Assembly: GCA_028095005.1 (NCBI GenBank)
Contig: CM051462.1
Coordinates: 238,632,973 to 238,696,972 of the forward strand
Direction of reading: 5' to 3'
DNA length: 64,000 bases
Source: Rhynchospora pubera
Taxonomy: Eukaryota > Streptophyta > Magnoliopsida > Poales > Cyperaceae
This document shows, in pieces, positions 59,494-64,000 of the stretch (the stretch's first letter is position 1; each line of letters opens with the position of its first letter). A model generated the notes under the pieces. It did no database searches, was not told the origin of the DNA, and saw only the letters and a program-made list of their open reading frames with translations. A program made the position numbers and the translations under genes.

Positions 59494-61027
59494 ATGGCAG
59501 CACAGCGGCCATATGCACATGTCGATCAGACCTTACGAGGGCTTGCTGGTCAAGCTGAAGGGTTTGGTCGACAAGAAATAGGTGGCCTCCATGGAGCTGT
59601 TTATCATGTCACCACACTGGATGGTACATATATGTTTTTCTGCCCCCTTGATTTTTCTTTTTTGTCCCCTTTTTAAGTTTGATTTATGATTCAGAATTCC
59701 TCAAATTTCCCGATAATGCAATTGCATCTCATAATTTGCATTTCATTTTGAGCCCTAACTTTGATATGAGAGATTTGTATTTTCAATTAGTAAGTAGTTT
59801 GGTAAAAATTTTTTTAATAAATGACATGTACTCAATATTTAATACCATTGCCACCCATGAAATTCAAACTTCAAAGTTCCATGGATTACTTTCAGTTATG
59901 ATTTATCAAAATACAGACGATGGACCTGGCTCGCTCAGGGATGGGTGCCGAAAAACTGAGCCTCTTTGGATTGTATTTGACATGTCGGGTACAATTAATC
60001 TGAATTCTGGCTTGAGAGTTCTATCTTACAAGACAATAGATGGCCGTGGTCAACGGGTCAAGTTGACTGGCAAGGGATTGCTGCTGAGAGAGTGTGAGCA
60101 TGTGATCGTATGCAATTTGGAGATTGAAGGTGGCAGGGGTCATGATGTGGATGCAATTCAAATTAAACCAAATTCAAAACATATTTGGGTTGATCGGTGT
60201 AGCTTGAGTGATTTTGAAGACGGACTGATTGATATCTCCCGTGGAAGCACTGAAATAACCATTTCAAGGTAGCTCCTATATATTACTTTGGAGTAAACAG
60301 AAGTCTTAATTGTACTCTACTAAAACTTACAAATTTCATAAATTAAAGGTGCCATTTCTCAAATCACAACAAGACGATGCTTATCGGGGCACGTTCCTGC
60401 GACATAATCGACAGATCAATTCGTGTGACAGTACACCATTGCTTTTTTGATGGAACGCATCAGAGGCATCCACGAGTCAGATTTGGAAAAGTGCACCTTT
60501 ACAACAATTACACCCGAAATTGGGGTATATATGCTGTTTGTGCAAGTGTGGAATCACAGGTTTACTGTTATTTTCACGCTCCTCTAAAAATGTCCAGAAT
60601 TGTTTTTTTTTTTTTAAAGAAAATTAGGGGTCAAGCCCCAAACTACAAATTTCGGTTCTGTGAAAGAACCTAAAATTGTTGTTAACTGTGGTTATTGAAT
60701 TTATGGATTTATGCTTCAGTACAACATTCTTATTCTTTTTTTTTTGCTATTAATTGGACAATAGATAGCGTCTCAATGCAACATCTATGAGGCGGGAGAG
60801 AAGAAATTGGTTTTCATGCATCTAATTGAGCAGGTCTATCTCTCCTTTTGTATTATAGTATTTTTCTTTTTCGAATAACCCCTTTTTTATTATAGTTGCT
60901 TCTCACATACTGTACTGGTACCAACTGAACCATTTGCCAGCATGGTACATGTATTAAGCCCTTTTCATTATGATAACTTAGGAATGAGATTTCAAACAAT
61001 ATCCAACTCCTATGGTTTTATAGGCAC

Positions 61028-61090
<63 letters not shown>

Positions 61091-61418
61091 ACATACTATC
61101 ATAGTGTGATGATCAGGTTACATAAGAATAGATACTGGTGGTACGACCAGCAGCAATGGTTAAATTTTATTCCTTTGAATCTAGGCACCAGATAAAGAAG
61201 TAGGCACATGTGGATCTGTAAGGTCGGAAGGAGACCTCCTTTGGAACGGCGCTGGGACCTACGTGACAGAAGAAGCAAACAATGATCAATCCGTTTTTAA
61301 GGTTGAAGAACACTATGAATCATGCTCTGTTGAACCCGCAACACCAGCCCTCGTAGAGTTCCTACAACAATCTACTGGATGGCAACAGATTGTGATACCC
61401 ATGGAGAACGTTCAGTAA
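59494..61418 (+). CDS. Pectate-lyase-like protein (PL1 family) without signal peptide
   Basis: Five exons: 59494-59623, 59917-60268, 60349-60559, 60765-60833 and 61185-61418 (331 aa, phases consistent). Pectate lyases cut de-esterified homogalacturonan by Ca-dependent beta-elimination on a right-handed parallel beta-helix. Seen here: LWIVFDMSGTINL (60-72), TIDGRGQRVKLTGKG (83-97), the calcium-site region GGRGHDVDAIQIKP (115-128), DRCSLSDFEDGLIDI (136-150), and the catalytic-arginine region HQRHPRVRFGKVHLYNNY (198-215). The N-terminus (MAAQRPYAHVDQTLRGLAGQ) has no hydrophobic signal and matches the plant subgroup that starts with PYAxVD and also lacks one. Secretion and activity are therefore uncertain. 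Introns hold a poly-T/LINE-like fragment (about 60605-60680) and a (GT)n(AT)n microsatellite (61027-61088). Confidence 0.9.
61027..61088. repeat. compound (GT)n(AT)n microsatellite
   Basis: An alternating GT run passes into an AT run inside the last intron of the pectate-lyase-like gene. Confidence 0.95.
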
Positions 61419-63307
61419 TTATTTGTAGTTGGAAAGCAAATTAAAGCACCATGACATCAAGTCATGCATGAACTATTATATATTAAATTTCAGTAATGTA
61501 ACAATTTGAAATATTTATATTCATTTTTTTATATTGAAATAAAAATTTCAGAGTTGGTTAAGATGGAAAAATATATATGTCAAAGTATCCCATAAGCCGA
61601 TCGACCATATTGTCTCGTTTAGTTCAGTCAATTTGGTTAATTTATTTTCTTTTGTCACTTTCTCCTTCTCCTTCCCGTTTACATTCTGAAGATTCTTACT
61701 TCTTACTATCTTCGATGATTTATTTATTGAGTCTCTATTCTTTATATAGGTTAAGAATGAAACACATCTAATAGCTTTAACTCCAACTTTATCTGGAGAT
61801 TGCTAATTAATTTTTTTCAACAATGCATACTTTGCATGACTGGCTAACATATATTTAATATTTTTTTGTTACATATTTAATTAATAACTCCTGCCGTAAT
61901 TGTCAAATTTTAGTTGAAAATAATGTCAATTTTTTTTTCAGTTGAGAACATATTCAGATTTATTTAAATTTTTAATAGAATTCCAGGTTTAATAATAATA
62001 ACTTCAGATTGACGTCTACAATAATCGTTGGTTATTAAGAAATAGAACTTGAGACTTTCTTATAAAATTTCAGTTTTGAACAATAACTTTATATTTAACT
62101 TTTGTATAAAATTTCAGATTATAAATAATAAATTACAAGAACTGACAAGGATCATTTTTAAGATTTCTCATACTATCATCACGTGCTAATCAATTTTATT
62201 TTTAATTAAAATGTGATCGCTCCTTATCTACTCAGGGTTAACAACTTTCTGTTTTTGTCTCTAATCTCCTACGCTTGACTTCCTCTACCCCTCCTTCCTG
62301 ACGCCTAGCGCCTATCACTACAGGAACAATTGTTGTTATTAACTAGGACAATTAGTATAATAGTATAATTGATTTCATTAACTAATAGTCCTCATCTATA
62401 AACTATGACAATTTAGTTTACAGAACCATGACAATTAACTTACAAAAGTAGGACAATTCGGCATGTGAAGGGGAGGGATTAAGCGTATGTGTCAGAAGGG
62501 GGTTGGGTGCATACACGTTGGATGGTATGTAGTTGGCGGGGATTGATGAGGATCAGAGGCAAAATCGTAAAAAGGAGCTTCACAAGATGACATGGATGAG
62601 AATTAGAGACAAACGAAAAGGACAAGTATTTCGAAAATAGAAAAAAATTAAATAATATTGAGGAGAGAATGCTGTGATGACGCTGAAGAAGGAATGATCT
62701 TGAGTAATTCCGATAAACCTGTAGATTTTGATAAGAACTTGGATTCTTAATAATTTTTAAATTTTAAATAAGAACTTCAGGTTAATATTTCATCATTCAC
62801 TTCATGAAATGCATGATTCTTATAAATTCCGACAAAAATATAATATATAAATATAACAAAAAAAATATATTTCAATCAAACCTCTTACTTACAAAATAAT
62901 TTGAGTCGGCCAATCTGAATAGAATTAATTTAGAGTAGTCGATTTAAATAACAAGCGCACGTAAAAAGGGCAACCAATGAGTCGTGGTCTGTTTTTGCTA
63001 ATTTGATGAGATTACAATTACAATCATTCGAGGCTAAGAGGACTATGAAAACAAGTAAACTACCAATTAATGAGTTGTGCTAAGACAGATTCAAAAGTCA
63101 AAACCTCTTATACATTGTACGTAGAATTTTATGAATCACAAACCAAAACTCAGTCCACGGTGTAATACAGTAAAAAAATAGTATGAGGTTTTTTCTCTTT
63201 TGCAGATGTTAATCTTATGAAGAGTTTAATTAACGAAATTAATGTGGGGGTCACTCCTGTGAGATAAATTAGTCCCCATGCATGCATCCTTTATCTTCTT
63301 CTAACGG
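61419..63307. other. intergenic between convergent pectin-related genes
   Basis: AT-rich. A possible CACTA-transposon end (CACTACAGGAACAATTG) lies at 62318, followed by repeated GGACAATT-like motifs up to 62460, but no opposite terminus is seen. No gene recognised. Confidence 0.45.
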
Positions 63308-63985
63308 CTAGTGTTTCTCATTGTGAGCATTGAGCTTTGCGCCGAGGTCGAGGGTGTTGGAGACAAGCTTGCCGAGGAGCGAGTGTACTTTCTCCGGTGG
63401 ATAACTTGCCTCTGGCACCTCACCCACTGAATCTGTGCATGTCGTCACATGCGTACCTGCACAACTTCCAATATGATGAAATCATAATTAAATTAAATGA
63501 AGGAAATTAAAGGGGGACCAGTTTTCTAGCTTACTTGCGGCGGATAGCTGGGTCATGAGGTCGTCGTGGCTGCCCCGAGTCTGGAGCAGTACCTGGGACT
63601 GGTGGAGTGCGTCGAGTAAAGAGTCGTAGCTCTCTTGGCAAGCATGGAGGGCGCTGCCCATGATCCCCTGGTAGTCTTGGGATGACGAATTCATTAGCTT
63701 TCCCACCTGGATTGCCGCCTGCTGCGTGGTGGTGATTGCCGCCTCCACGTTCGCCTGCACCAAAGCATTTGGAGACGTGGCTCCGGAAGCCTTGGCCACC
63801 TTCAGGCAGATCTTCTGGTATTGAATATCATCCTTGCACATAGTGGTCGGGTTGAATAATGCTATGCGGTTTGTGTGCCGCATCAAGCGGCTCTCTCCAG
63901 TCGCCACGAGGGCAAAGAGGACGAGGAAAACAACTGCTGCTGGTTGGCCGGCCATTCTAATGTGTTGCTTTTGCTGATTGATCAA
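63308..63985 (-). CDS. Plant invertase/pectin methylesterase inhibitor (PMEI-domain protein)
   Basis: Two exons, 63535-63985 and 63308-63456, give 199 aa from the first Met, or 189 aa from the Met at 63955, which starts a clear signal peptide (MAGQPAAVVFLVLFALVATG) and is the better choice. The mature part has the four-cysteine helical-bundle pattern: CKDDIQYQKIC near the start (spacing one residue longer than the usual pair), then HACQESYDSLLDAL and THVTTCTDSV. The family is secreted and blocks pectin methylesterase or acid invertase in the cell wall or vacuole; sequence alone does not say which. The intron donor (GCAA|gtaagc) and acceptor keep frame into THVTTCTDSVGEVP. Confidence 0.9.
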
Positions 63986-64000
63986 TTGGCTTATATATTG

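Noticed and set aside
60605..60680. Short poly-T plus unique sequence in a pectate-lyase intron as another LINE scar
   Set aside because: The candidate flanking duplication (AATTGTT) is too short and imperfect to be sure.
62318..62460. Possible CACTA-transposon terminus
   Set aside because: Only one end-like sequence was seen, with no matching opposite terminus or 3-bp duplication.
1..64000. CRISPR arrays, operons, bacterial-type regulators
   Set aside because: The sequence is plant nuclear DNA; no regularly spaced repeats or prokaryotic gene organisation are present.

Overview
The window is nuclear DNA from a flowering plant, most likely a eudicot. The genes are split by short AT-rich GT-AG introns, the proteins match plant families, and the spaces between genes are full of plant-type transposable elements (MITEs, a SINE, L1 fragments, a Ty3/gypsy chromovirus). 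I cannot name the species.

Layout. 1-4370 is AT-rich and intergenic. 4371-5973 (+) is a membrane RING-H2 E3 ligase. 6393-9782 (-) is the most unusual locus: three exons of ALG13 (the catalytic half of the UDP-GlcNAc transferase that makes the second sugar addition of N-glycan assembly) run in frame into a complete cytosolic aspartyl-tRNA synthetase. The predicted protein is 719 residues from 11 exons, with every splice phase consistent and no stop codon. A second, free-standing AspRS lies just upstream on the same strand (12475-15085), so the fusion looks like the product of a tandem duplication whose breakpoint replaced the last few ALG13 codons with AspRS codon 2 onward.

16094-16530 (-) is a dead ARM-repeat exon. 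16.5-25 kb is intergenic, with hAT-like and Tourist-like MITEs. 24981-30259 (+) is a complete 11-exon AP-1 mu adaptin (428 aa). 30.3-37.4 kb is intergenic and includes a textbook hAT MITE with perfect ends and an 8-bp target duplication.

37769-49073 is a Ty3/gypsy chromovirus on the minus strand, with 2.36-kb LTRs, an initiator-Met primer site, an intact pol and a broken gag. Its 5' LTR contains a nested 1.75-kb solo LTR. The element sits between two gene relics on the same strand: the first three exons of an RDM4/IWR1-like gene (49180-49620) and the last exon of a HYDRA1-type sterol isomerase (37398-37690).

49.6-54.5 kb is repeat-rich and includes a tRNA-derived SINE with a 17-bp target duplication. 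54503-58435 (+) is a TIC32-like short-chain dehydrogenase whose introns hold a fold-back element and two truncated L1 insertions. 59494-61418 (+) is a pectate-lyase-like gene without a signal peptide. 63308-63985 (-) is a pectin methylesterase/invertase inhibitor, convergent with it.

Functionally the genes are mostly unrelated housekeeping and cell-wall genes. No operon-like logic is expected. Exon boundaries were set by reading splice sites, reading-frame phase and remembered family conservation; no alignment was run.
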